Below are positions 35,815 to 43,906 of a stretch of 64,000 bases of DNA, one piece after another; position 1 is the first letter of the stretch; the number at the start of each line of letters is the position of its first letter. Made by a program: the position numbers and the translations under genes. The notes beneath the pieces are model-generated. The model was not told the origin of the DNA and made no database searches. It was given only the letters and a program-made list of their open reading frames with translations. Source of the stretch: Bdellovibrio sp. SKB1291214 (GTDB taxonomy: Bacteria > Bdellovibrionota > Bdellovibrionia > Bdellovibrionales > Bdellovibrionaceae); the NCBI RefSeq assembly GCF_002209355.2, contig NZ_CP106855.1, positions 124,001-188,000 of the forward strand. The letters run 5' to 3'.

Positions 35815-35979
35815 CTATCTTTCGCGAGAAGATCCGGAAGAGTTTGAACCTTGGCGTTGTCCTTGGTTTTTATTTTCTTGCCAGTTTTGATTTGATTTTT
35901 GAGATTGACCAGATTGGTTTTGATTCTGGTTTTGACCTTGATTTGAGCTTTGATTTTGGTTCTGATTTTGATTCGCCAT
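35815..35979 (-). CDS. Q/N-rich low-complexity micro-protein
   Basis: 54 residues from ATG 35979, with a textbook AAGGAGG ribosome site (an upstream in-frame start lacks one). 29 of 54 residues are Gln or Asn, in QNQNQNQ-like runs, with a Ser/Gly/Arg tail and no hydrophobic core. Likely disordered. Sits between PAS protein and response regulator. Such compositions occur in stress-related and prion-like proteins, but no function can be assigned. The strong ribosome site argues that it is a real gene. Confidence 0.65.
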   Translation of the reverse strand: MANQNQNQNQSSNQGQNQNQNQSGQSQKSNQNWQENKNQGQRQGSNSSGSSRER

Positions 35980-36193
35980 ATTGGCCTCCTTGTTAATGGT
36001 TACTTTAACGGTAGTCCCCAATATTCAATGAAAACAGTAAAATTTAGATGATTCTAAACAGATGCCTCCCCGTCAAACAACAAAGCTTAACTGGGACCTG
36101 CTATTCTACCAAGGTTGATGTAGATAAATTTTTAGTAAGCAAGTATCAAATCAATTATATATTCCCAGGACACAAGTTTGCTATCATCGTCTG

Positions 36194-36931
36194 ATGAAAT
36201 TTTTAATCATTGAAGACGACAAAGACATACAAAGCCTGATTCAACACGCACTTAAAGATCTAACGAACGACTTAGATTTTTCTACAAATTCACAAGACGC
36301 TATCAATAGACTAGCCAGCGAAGATTATCAGTTGATTGTTCTCGACCTCCATTTGGAAAATTCTGATGGAAGAGACGTACTTCGATACTTGAGTATGAAA
36401 AATCAAAATCTCCCTGTTGTTATTCTAAGCGCCAGCAACGGCATTGATGATCGTATTGAGGGATTGGGGCTGGGCGCAGATGACTACATCACGAAGCCGT
36501 TCTCGGGTATTGAACTTCAACTTCGTGCAAATGGCCTGCTTCGTAGGACTTTGCGCTACAAAGAAGTTGTCGAAGTAGGTCATATAAAACTCAATCGCCT
36601 AAAACGAGAGGTTTATTGTGACGGACACAAAACAGACTTCCAAACTCGTGAATTCAAGGTCCTAGAATTCTTAATGAGCAATCCTGACAAACTTATTTCT
36701 AAAGAGCTTTTAATTTCAGAAGTGTGGGGACTAGGATTTTCACCACAAACGAACGTGGTTGACGTGATGATTTGCCGGGTTCGTTCCAAGATTGAAAGAC
36801 AGGGATTTCCAAGGCAATTAGAGACTATCCGAGGCGGAGGCTATATTTTTCACAGCTTTGTTCAAAAAAAACCTCTCCCATCGGAGCTAACCAAGAAACC
36901 AAGTTATGCAAACTTGGCCTCTTGGCCCTAA
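36194..36931 (+). CDS. OmpR/PhoB-family response regulator
   Basis: 245 residues. Receiver domain with acidic pocket EDD (7-9), phospho-acceptor Asp51 in LIVLDLHLEN, and the ITKPF lysine near 98. C-terminal winged helix (about 130-225) with LNRLKREVYCDGHKTDFQTREFKVLEFLMSNPDKLISKELLISEVWG and VDVMICRVRSKIE, RGGGYIF. Cytoplasmic transcription factor; possible partner of the kinases at 32735 or 37557. Confidence 0.93.
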   Translation: MKFLIIEDDKDIQSLIQHALKDLTNDLDFSTNSQDAINRLASEDYQLIVLDLHLENSDGRDVLRYLSMKNQNLPVVILSASNGIDDRIEGLGLGADDYITKPFSGIELQLRANGLLRRTLRYKEVVEVGHIKLNRLKREVYCDGHKTDFQTREFKVLEFLMSNPDKLISKELLISEVWGLGFSPQTNVVDVMICRVRSKIERQGFPRQLETIRGGGYIFHSFVQKKPLPSELTKKPSYANLASWP

Positions 36932-36934
36932 AGC

Positions 36935-37330
36935 TTAGTGCCCGCGCATGATGGTTGCACGCCCCAGAACTTTTTCAGGCGTCACACCATCGTGTGCAAT
37001 CGATAAGATATAATTTACGGCCGTTTCACCGAGTGTCACGCCACCAGCCTGGCTTTCCATAATCAAAGTACATTCGTAAACGCCGTCATAAGAGATTTTA
37101 TGACAAGTCATTGTGATTTTATTCACGTACTGCCCGACTGAATTCTTTTTCAATCCACTCGCTAAAATGTCTTTCAAATTTTCACCGGTATGCACGTCAC
37201 CATCAACAGGGATATTTGCAGCGTCAGATATCAAAAGATCCAGACAAATTTGATCGATCTGTTGTGATGTGACGGATGCAAATGCGGAAAAACTCAAAAT
37301 ACAACTTAAAACGAACACTAGAATTTTCAT
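36935..37330 (-). CDS. small secreted protein of unknown function
   Basis: 131 residues from ATG 37330 (AGGGGTG ahead; a longer frame from 37441 has no such site). Signal peptide 1-18 (MKILVFVLSCILSFSAFA). The mature region has three Cys (QICLDL, MTCHKI, YECTLI) and mixed beta pattern. No family recognised. Convergent with the response regulator by three bases. Confidence 0.68.
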   Translation of the reverse strand: MKILVFVLSCILSFSAFASVTSQQIDQICLDLLISDAANIPVDGDVHTGENLKDILASGLKKNSVGQYVNKITMTCHKISYDGVYECTLIMESQAGGVTLGETAVNYILSIAHDGVTPEKVLGRATIMRGH

Positions 37331-37512
37331 ATTCACCCCTGTTACATCTCTCCGTTTATCATAGGGAATAGACCCATTTCCAACGTCTTCGTTTGGTATG
37401 CAGAAATTACTGAACTGATAACTTGTTAGACAATGATCCACTCGGATTGTCAGATAACGATGATGGTGAGAGAATGTATTGTGGCAGTTATCCCTTTCTA
37501 AGAAGAGGATTC

Positions 37513-37543
37513 AAACATTTGTTTAGTAATATATGTTTGTTTA
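37513..37543 (+). promoter_or_regulatory. direct TTTGTTTA repeats upstream of hybrid kinase
   Basis: TTTGTTTA at 37518-37525 and at 37536-37543 (18-base period), the first within an imperfect palindrome AAACA-TT-TGTTT. They precede the GGAGGAG ribosome site of the kinase at 37557. Possible operator; weak evidence. Confidence 0.35.
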
Positions 37544-37556
37544 ATCTGGAGGAGTT

Positions 37557-39221
37557 ATGGCAGCCGTCGTTAGCACGAATAAGAAAATCGAGCGCCTGGT
37601 AAGTGTCATTCAATCACTCTCCGCCGCCCGCAATCTTGACACTATAATGACCCTTGTGCGGTCAGCAGCTAGAGAAATGGCCCAATCAGACGGCGCCACA
37701 TTTGTCCTTAAAGATAATGGTTTCTGCTTTTACGCAGACGAAGATGCAATCAGTCCCTTGTGGAAAGGCCAACGTTTTCCCCTCACTTCTTGTATAAGCG
37801 GCTGGGCGATGTTGAATCAAAAAGCTGTCATTATTGAAGACATCTATAAAGATTCAAGAATTCCGATCGAAGCCTACCGCCCAACCTTTGTGAAAAGCTT
37901 AGCGATGATTCCGATTCGTCGCGATGATCCCATTGGCGCAATAGGAATTTATTGGGGCCAGCAACACCGATGTACCCCTCAAGAGTTAGAGATGATTCAA
38001 GCCTTGGCTGACACTGTGTCCGTCGCTATGGAAAATGTAAATCTTTATAACTCTTTAAACGCCAAAGTTAGCGAACTTGAAAAAGTAAACGAAGCTAAAG
38101 ACCTCTTCCTCATGACAGTTTCCCATGAACTGCGTACTCCGCTTAATTCAATTTTGGGTTGGACCGAAATTTTGAAGGATAGTGGATCTGCGGAAGACAT
38201 CGAAAAGGGATTAGATATCATCGATAGAAATGCAAAATCCCAAGCGCGCATCGTCGAGGATCTTTTAGATTCTTCGCGCATCATGGCAGGCCGGCTACGT
38301 ATTGAAAAAGAAAATATCAACTTAGTTGAAGTGGCTAAAAATGCTGTGGCAACTGTTCAAGCTGATGCAATGAAAAAAAATATTGAGATTCATTTAGCAG
38401 CTAAAATTGACAATGCCCAAGTATTGGGAGACCCGCTCCGCCTTACCCAAGTGTTCAATAATCTTTTGACCAATGCGATCAAGTTCTCTGAACCAAAAAG
38501 TGAAATTGTCGTTTCCATCGAAACCAGGGGCCCTGGCGTTGCCGTTCGTATCAAAGACACAGGTGTTGGCATCAGCACTGAGGGACAACAACGTCTGTTC
38601 ACGCGATTCTTTCAAGCAGATAGCACAACGACACGCAAACATGGCGGTCTAGGATTAGGGCTCTCAATCAGTAAATATCTTATTGACCAGCATAATGGTC
38701 AAATCAACATCTATAGCGAAGGTGAAGGTAAAGGTTCAACAGCTGAATTTGTTATTCCATTAGTAGAGGAGAAAAGTATGGAACGTAATGACGCCCTTAA
38801 TGAATATACAACTCCACAAAAACCTTTAAATGGAGTTCATGTCCTTGCAGTAGATGATGACCCTGATTGCTTGGGACTGGTCGAAACTGTTTTACGTAAA
38901 TCCGGAGCTCACGTGGAAAAAGCGAACTCGGTTCATGAGGCCCTTCGCCTATCCTCCTTATTCCACTTCGATGCCTTAGTCAGCGATTTAAGTATGCCAG
39001 AGGAAGACGGATTTTCTCTTGTACGTAAGGTCCGCGCCGGACTTACTGCAATGGAAAAAGAAATTCCCGCCGTTGCAGTCACTGCATTCAATGATAAAGA
39101 CAATCATGATAAAGCGATCTCTGCAGGATTCGATGATTTCTTTGGTAAACCATTTTCCTCGCACCAGCTGATCCATAGATTGGAAGTAGGAGCTCACAAA
39201 CCTCAAGAACTCAAACACTAA
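37557..39221 (+). CDS. GAF hybrid histidine kinase with C-terminal receiver
   Basis: 554 residues, cytoplasmic (no membrane helix). GAF domain about 12-160 (VKSLAMIPIRRDDPIGAIGIYWG), HisKA with His190 in LMTVSHELRTPLNSILG, HATPase with NNLLTNAIKFSEPKSEI, DTGVGIS and GGLGLGLSISKYLIDQHNG, a linker, and a receiver with phospho-Asp477 in ALVSDLSMPEEDG and the GKPFS lysine. The receiver is fused to the kinase without an Hpt domain. Upstream GGAGGAG is a strong ribosome site. Confidence 0.93.
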   Translation: MAAVVSTNKKIERLVSVIQSLSAARNLDTIMTLVRSAAREMAQSDGATFVLKDNGFCFYADEDAISPLWKGQRFPLTSCISGWAMLNQKAVIIEDIYKDSRIPIEAYRPTFVKSLAMIPIRRDDPIGAIGIYWGQQHRCTPQELEMIQALADTVSVAMENVNLYNSLNAKVSELEKVNEAKDLFLMTVSHELRTPLNSILGWTEILKDSGSAEDIEKGLDIIDRNAKSQARIVEDLLDSSRIMAGRLRIEKENINLVEVAKNAVATVQADAMKKNIEIHLAAKIDNAQVLGDPLRLTQVFNNLLTNAIKFSEPKSEIVVSIETRGPGVAVRIKDTGVGISTEGQQRLFTRFFQADSTTTRKHGGLGLGLSISKYLIDQHNGQINIYSEGEGKGSTAEFVIPLVEEKSMERNDALNEYTTPQKPLNGVHVLAVDDDPDCLGLVETVLRKSGAHVEKANSVHEALRLSSLFHFDALVSDLSMPEEDGFSLVRKVRAGLTAMEKEIPAVAVTAFNDKDNHDKAISAGFDDFFGKPFSSHQLIHRLEVGAHKPQELKH

Positions 39222-39287
39222 CTGATCGGTTTTGACATCGGCTTTTGTTTTGATTAACAATCTTGGTTATGCAAGAAGGTGGTTAAA

Positions 39288-39725
39288 ATGAAAGCCGTCA
39301 TCCAACGAGTCCAGTCGGCCTCCGTCACTGTCGACGGTAAGAAAATCTCTTCCATTGGCCCTGGATTTCTGACTTTGCTTGGTGTTGCTAAAGGTGACAC
39401 AGAGACTCAGCTACAAAAGTTAATAACCAAAATTATCGGCCTGCGTGTCTTTCCCGATGCCGAGGGAAAAATGAATTTATCCCTGAAGGACATCGGTGGA
39501 GAGCATCTCTTGGTGTCTCAATTCACGCTCCTGGGCGATACCTCCAAAGGAAATCGGCCCAGCTTTATCTCAGCAGAGTCGCCCTCTTTGGCGGAGCCTC
39601 TATACCAAAAAGCATTAGAGTTAAGCCAATCTCTAGGAGTGCCCACGCAAGGCGGAATCTTTGGAGCCGACATGAAGATTGAACTTCTGAATGACGGCCC
39701 CGTTACTCTGATATTAGAGGTTTAA
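39288..39725 (+). CDS. dtd: D-aminoacyl-tRNA deacylase
   Basis: 145 residues from ATG 39288 (AAGGTGG ahead). Hydrolyses D-amino acids wrongly attached to tRNA. Canonical start [17 protein letters not shown], plus [20 protein letters not shown] (the SQFTL motif) and the C-terminal [31 protein letters not shown] segment, which carries the cross-subunit GP dipeptide. Length normal. Confidence 0.96.
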   Translation: MKAVIQRVQSASVTVDGKKISSIGPGFLTLLGVAKGDTETQLQKLITKIIGLRVFPDAEGKMNLSLKDIGGEHLLVSQFTLLGDTSKGNRPSFISAESPSLAEPLYQKALELSQSLGVPTQGGIFGADMKIELLNDGPVTLILEV

Positions 39726-39726
39726 G

Positions 39727-40110
39727 CTATTCACCGTGATAGACGGCTTCGATATTGTGCCCATCCGGATCTAAAACAAAAGCCCCGTAGTATTTATCGT
39801 GATAGTGAGGGCGAGGTCCGGGCTTTCCATTGTCTTTGCCTCCGGCTGCCAATGCAGCTGCGTAAAATTCATCGACTTGCTGTTTGGTTTTCGCGCGAAA
39901 TGCAACATGCACATGGGGTTTTTGGGGAATGCCGCTATTGATCCAAAAATCTGCTTTAGGTGGCTCACCAAAACCAGCAACATCGGCGCTTTTTGTAACG
40001 GCTGCAGAAAGCTCCATCAACATTTTATATCCAAGTGGCGCCAAAGCCTTTGCGTAGAATTCTTTACTTTTTGCAAAATCACTAACGGCAACACCTGTAT
40101 GATCAATCAT
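39727..40110 (-). CDS. VOC-family (glyoxalase-like) protein
   Basis: 127 residues from ATG 40110 (GGAGG ahead; a longer frame adds 16 unrelated residues). IDHTGVAVSDFAKSKEFYAKALAPLGYKM and YYGAFVLDPDGHNIEAVYHGE form the two beta-alpha-beta-beta-beta modules with a His and a Glu in metal-ligand positions. Members isomerise, cleave or bind small molecules; substrate cannot be read from sequence. Last gene of the leftward metallopeptidase operon. Confidence 0.82.
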   Translation of the reverse strand: MIDHTGVAVSDFAKSKEFYAKALAPLGYKMLMELSAAVTKSADVAGFGEPPKADFWINSGIPQKPHVHVAFRAKTKQQVDEFYAAALAAGGKDNGKPGPRPHYHDKYYGAFVLDPDGHNIEAVYHGE

Positions 40111-40129
40111 GACATCCTCCAATATTTTT

Positions 40130-41599
40130 TTATTCGCAAGAAATACCTGTTTCGCCACCCTGACATTTTAAAGCTTTCTTTATTTCAGGCTTGGCATAAT
40201 AAATTCGATTCACTCTACGTGCAGGATCTGGATGCGGAAGTGCAGAAGACTCCACATGACCATGCCCAAAATCCGAAAACTTTTGTAGAGACTTACAATT
40301 TGGTGCAGCGGCTGTGGCCTTGGCATACGCTTGGGATGCAATATCAGGACAAGCGGTGCTATACAAGATACCGGCTGAAGCGAAAGCAAAATCGTTCGCC
40401 TTATTCGCAGGTAAGGCAGATACTTTATCAGCCAAAACTTGTGAGGATATCCAGTCGGCAAAGGACTCATCAATTAAAATGCTTTGGGAAATCTCCTTAC
40501 AGCCCTTAAAATCTTCATAGTGCGCATTCAAAGAATCAATTTGATCATCAAGTCTGGCAGAGGTCGCATCCAGGCTTCTTCCGGCTGCGCCACCATCTTC
40601 CTCATCCCCATTCTGATTTTCACCCAATCCACTGGAGGCATTTTTACTTAGATAGTCCTGTTGTCGATTAATTTCACTGATCAACTTTTGCTTCGTTGGA
40701 ATTTGAACATTGATTGATGAAGGTGTTTGCAAACAAGAAATGACGCCGGCAAATGGATTGTCCTTTGCCTTGATTCCTTTAAAGGCTACCGGTCCTGACT
40801 TAACGTTCGCCATGACATCCATCCAATCGGGATACATTGCGCCGTCTTTAGCAAAATCCAAAGCACTTGAACATGGATCAATAGAATGCCCCAGCTCGTG
40901 CGCTAACGTACCCATAAGACTTGCCTCGGGCATATTCAAAACCTGAGGGCAAACGACAACCTCGTGTTTTTCTAAGTTGTACGCCGCATTTGGCAGCTCA
41001 CAACCATTTTCTGCCATTTCTTGAGCGCTGCCTGGAGAGGCGGCTTTGAATTTCACAGATTTCACTCGTTCAATCATATTATCGAGCTGCGAATCGTTGC
41101 TTCCATTTTTACGCTTTTGCAAAATTCCGACGAGACGAGCACGAGTGTCTTCCACAATTTTATTCAATCGAACTTTGGCATCCTCCAAACGACCTTTATT
41201 GGCGTTGAGGTTTTCAAGGCCTCCGGCGGCTTTCGCGTCTATGAACATCTTGGGATAGACGAAGGGATCATCAATTAAGGGTTTTGATTTCTGCACGCAG
41301 AGCTCAATTTCTTCAGATAGAAAAAGATAGGCGTAATTAGGAATCTGATGGCCTTCAGAATCTTGGTACAAGTAGGCACTTTGCCCACGGGACGCAAGCT
41401 TTCCGCAGTAACCTTCAAAAGTGCAGGCATCCGGAATTGGCATCGTACAACTTGAGCTGTCACTTGCTGACTGCTTAAGAGCTGCACGAATGCGTTCGAC
41501 CTTCGCAAGTATCTCGTCACTTTCATTTTTAGATAAGGCTTCTGCTTGAGCATAATTAAGCAAAGAAATAAAAACGAGCAGTGTCAGAATCGATTTCAT
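40130..41599 (-). CDS. secreted HELGH zinc metallopeptidase candidate
   Basis: 489 residues. Signal peptide 1-19 (ending NYAQA). Zinc motif AHELGHSIDPCSS at about 233, with a later DESFADWIS that fits the E-x-x-x-D gluzincin third-ligand motif. Fourteen or so Cys, a central coiled-coil-like region and a Ser/Asp/Asn-rich acidic linker. No known peptidase family assigned by eye. Exported to periplasm or beyond; degradation of prey or own envelope proteins is plausible. Start overlaps the stop of the upstream gene (TAATG). Confidence 0.68.
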   Translation of the reverse strand: MKSILTLLVFISLLNYAQAEALSKNESDEILAKVERIRAALKQSASDSSSCTMPIPDACTFEGYCGKLASRGQSAYLYQDSEGHQIPNYAYLFLSEEIELCVQKSKPLIDDPFVYPKMFIDAKAAGGLENLNANKGRLEDAKVRLNKIVEDTRARLVGILQKRKNGSNDSQLDNMIERVKSVKFKAASPGSAQEMAENGCELPNAAYNLEKHEVVVCPQVLNMPEASLMGTLAHELGHSIDPCSSALDFAKDGAMYPDWMDVMANVKSGPVAFKGIKAKDNPFAGVISCLQTPSSINVQIPTKQKLISEINRQQDYLSKNASSGLGENQNGDEEDGGAAGRSLDATSARLDDQIDSLNAHYEDFKGCKEISQSILIDESFADWISSQVLADKVSALPANKANDFAFASAGILYSTACPDIASQAYAKATAAAPNCKSLQKFSDFGHGHVESSALPHPDPARRVNRIYYAKPEIKKALKCQGGETGISCE

Positions 41600-41964
41600 T
41601 ACTTCACCTGAACTGCAAAGTTTCTGACTGTTTCAGTATTTCCAATCATTTGGCCGTACTGCGGACCTTCGCTGCAGCCGCTGCTTTTGGAAGTTTTTCC
41701 AGCATTTTTAATCGTAAAGACGAAAGTTCCTGACCAGCAACGCGATGCGGGCTTTCTTTCTGGTGCCACTTTAAGGGAATTCCATGCTGCCTTAACTTTT
41801 GGTGGAAGTTTCGTTCCAAGATCCTTTCCCTCAAAAATGTAATGCCCCTTTGACTCCTCGAAGGTTGTGACCTTGCTGAGGCCCATTTTATTAGAACGAG
41901 TAAAGGTGTAGTGTGCGCCCCAGGACAGCGACGAACAGAATGTAAGTACCAGAAATAGCTTCAT
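41599..41964 (-). CDS. small secreted protein upstream of the metallopeptidase
   Basis: 121 residues. Signal peptide about 1-16 (MKLFLVLTFCSSLSWG). Beta-rich mature part with two Cys (SRCWSG, SSGCSE). Translationally coupled to the peptidase by an overlapping TAATG. Could be an inhibitor, chaperone or substrate partner, but no family is recognised. Confidence 0.65.
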   Translation of the reverse strand: MKLFLVLTFCSSLSWGAHYTFTRSNKMGLSKVTTFEESKGHYIFEGKDLGTKLPPKVKAAWNSLKVAPERKPASRCWSGTFVFTIKNAGKTSKSSGCSEGPQYGQMIGNTETVRNFAVQVK

Positions 41965-42148
41965 TTCTTCATTCTAGGCTAAGCTGTGATCGCCTCCAAG
42001 ACATGCCTTTTGGTCCCAGCCCTTGGTCATTCCAGAACGACCCACTCCTGATTGCTATTGGCCCTTTAATATCTGCGTTAACGCATTCCTGACTTTCAAT
42101 TTGCAAGGCCCTGGTTTACAAAGCAGGCATTCAAAACAGGAGATACCT

Positions 42149-42508
42149 ATGAAACTTTTCGCAGTGATCGCACTTATCGTGACCGGTTCTTTGAACGCAT
42201 TTGCTGATGTAAACCCTCAAAACATCGTATGCGAAGGCACGCTGGATTCTGGAACATATGTAGAGTTCATAGCACAACAGACTGCTATCCCAACATACAT
42301 GAAGGCGGAATTGGCGTTCGATTACCGCGAATGGACAGCTGAGTTGGCCTGCACTCGTTCTGCAGACCTTAAAAACCTAAGCTGCATCGAGAAAATTCCG
42401 GGCGGCGACAAATTAAAAGTTATGGTGACAGCGGGCAAAGCAATCGTCGCTAAAGAAACTGCGAATGCTCAAGTTGATCGCGGTCTTGGCGTTCTGAACT
42501 GCAAATAA
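42149..42508 (+). CDS. small secreted protein of unknown function
   Basis: 119 residues from ATG 42149 (AGGAGAT ahead; a longer frame from 42023 lacks a signal). Signal peptide 1-20 (ending NAFA). Four Cys (IVCEG, LACTR, LSCIE, LNCK) consistent with two disulphides. No recognised domain. A hairpin CGGCG/CGCCG follows the stop without a T-run. Confidence 0.68.
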   Translation: MKLFAVIALIVTGSLNAFADVNPQNIVCEGTLDSGTYVEFIAQQTAIPTYMKAELAFDYREWTAELACTRSADLKNLSCIEKIPGGDKLKVMVTAGKAIVAKETANAQVDRGLGVLNCK

Positions 42509-42555
42509 AAATCTGCGCCGGCGTTCCTCGCCGGAGTTATACCTTGGAGCACAGC

Positions 42556-42690
42556 ATGGAATTGGATCCAAAAACAGAACCCCAATCAAAGCAAGTGTAC
42601 GTTCTGCTTGGATCCATTGCCGCGATCTTCATCGGATTTGGCGTTATCGCCATCCTTCTTTACCTTTACTTCGTGATGCCAGGACAATAG
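42556..42690 (+). CDS. 44-residue single-pass membrane micro-protein
   Basis: Short ORF with GGAG seven bases upstream of ATG 42556. Soluble N-terminus (MELDPKTEPQSKQVY) followed by one membrane helix (about 16-40, LLGSIAAIFIGFGVIAILLYLY) and a PGQ end. Composition, ribosome site and fitting between two other genes make it credible. Function unknown; could be a subunit or regulator of a membrane complex. Confidence 0.6.
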   Translation: MELDPKTEPQSKQVYVLLGSIAAIFIGFGVIAILLYLYFVMPGQ

Positions 42691-42700
42691 TCCAGTCGGA

Positions 42701-42727
42701 TCAACTCTGTTCTTAAAATGCCGATAA
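42701..42727 (+). promoter_or_regulatory. sigma-28 (FliA)-like promoter of the patatin gene
   Basis: TCAACTCT, 11-base spacer, GCCGATAA. The -10 equals the sigma-28 consensus GCCGATAA and the spacing is the canonical 11; the -35 matches TAAAGTTT at five of eight positions. The identical -35 octamer and spacing recur at 61310. ATG 42765 lies about 30 bases beyond the expected start site. Confidence 0.7.
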
Positions 42728-42764
42728 ATATTAAGCATTTTGTTAAAGAGCGGGAGTCAACCAC

Positions 42765-43901
42765 ATGGCTAAAAAATCGGGAATGGTCCTATCAGGCGGA
42801 GGCGCACGTGGCGCCTATCAAGCGGGAGTCTTAGTTGCCGCTTACGAGATCGCCCAAGCATCTGGTATTCCACTTAAATTCGATTTCTTAGCAGGTGTTA
42901 GTGCTGGTGCGATCAATGCAAGCTCTTTAGCAAGCAATGCCAACGATTATAAATACGCGACAGAATCACTAGCACGCCTGTGGAGTGAAGTTCACTTCGA
43001 TCAAGTTTTTTCAACGGATTCCCTGACCATGGGAAAGATCGGTATTCAATGGCTGAAAGAGCTTTCCTTAGGGGGCCTTGCAGGTACAACTCCGGGTCGT
43101 GGTTTACTGGATACCACTCCCCTTCGCGGCCTTATCAGTCGCAATATGGATTATGAGCGCGTTCAGAAGAACATCGATCAGGGTCATCTTGATGGCCTTT
43201 GCATCACATCTATCGAATACGCAAAATCTGCAACGACAACATTTGTCCAAAGTAGAGGGACTTTGGCAACTTGGGACAAAGGCAGAAAGCGCAGCGAGTA
43301 CAGTGCCATCACTACCGATCACATCATGGCATCTTCTGCGATCCCATTATTATTTCCTCCTATCAAAGTGAAGGAAAGATTCTTTGGAGACGGCGCCGTC
43401 CGCAATCACGCTCCGTGCAGCCCCTTGATTTATCTGGGTGCTGAAAAGCTAATGGTGATTGGCGTGCGTTTACAAAAATCCACAGCCTATGATTTACACG
43501 CCGCCAACAGCAATGAAGCCCCTAGTATCGCACGTGTTGTAAATACGATTTTAAACAGTGTATTGATGGATGCCGTTGAACAAGACGTCGAAAAACTTCG
43601 ACGTCTGAATGAATACGCGTCTGCAATCACTCCTGAACAACAAATCAAAGTTGGCATGCGTCCCCTGGATGTTTTATTCATTTCTCCTTCTGAAGACATC
43701 GGTGAAATGGCTGTCCAAAAAGCAGCAAAACTTCCACGCATCATCCGCTATTTGATGAAAGGTCTTGGCAGCATGCAAGATGCCAGCGAGATCATCAGCT
43801 ATTTAATGTTTGATCCTACATTCTGTTCGGATCTTATAGAAATTGGTCGCAAAGATGGCTATGCTCATAAGGAAGAATTAATTAAATTCCTTTTGAAATA
43901 G
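42765..43901 (+). CDS. patatin-like phospholipase
   Basis: 378 residues. Oxyanion GGGARGAYQ at 11-19, nucleophile elbow GVSAG with Ser46, and the catalytic Asp209 in GDGA: a Ser-Asp dyad lipid acyl hydrolase. No signal peptide, so cytoplasmic or exported by another route. Extended C-terminus (about 150 residues) as in RssA-like bacterial patatins. Preceded by a sigma-28-like promoter, which would place it in motile/attack-phase expression. Followed six bases later by the AraC-type gene. Substrate lipid unknown. Confidence 0.93.
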   Translation: MAKKSGMVLSGGGARGAYQAGVLVAAYEIAQASGIPLKFDFLAGVSAGAINASSLASNANDYKYATESLARLWSEVHFDQVFSTDSLTMGKIGIQWLKELSLGGLAGTTPGRGLLDTTPLRGLISRNMDYERVQKNIDQGHLDGLCITSIEYAKSATTTFVQSRGTLATWDKGRKRSEYSAITTDHIMASSAIPLLFPPIKVKERFFGDGAVRNHAPCSPLIYLGAEKLMVIGVRLQKSTAYDLHAANSNEAPSIARVVNTILNSVLMDAVEQDVEKLRRLNEYASAITPEQQIKVGMRPLDVLFISPSEDIGEMAVQKAAKLPRIIRYLMKGLGSMQDASEIISYLMFDPTFCSDLIEIGRKDGYAHKEELIKFLLK

Positions 43902-43906
43902 GTTTC

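Noticed and set aside
42517-42531. CGGCG/CGCCG hairpin as a terminator
   Set aside because: There is no T-run after the stem.
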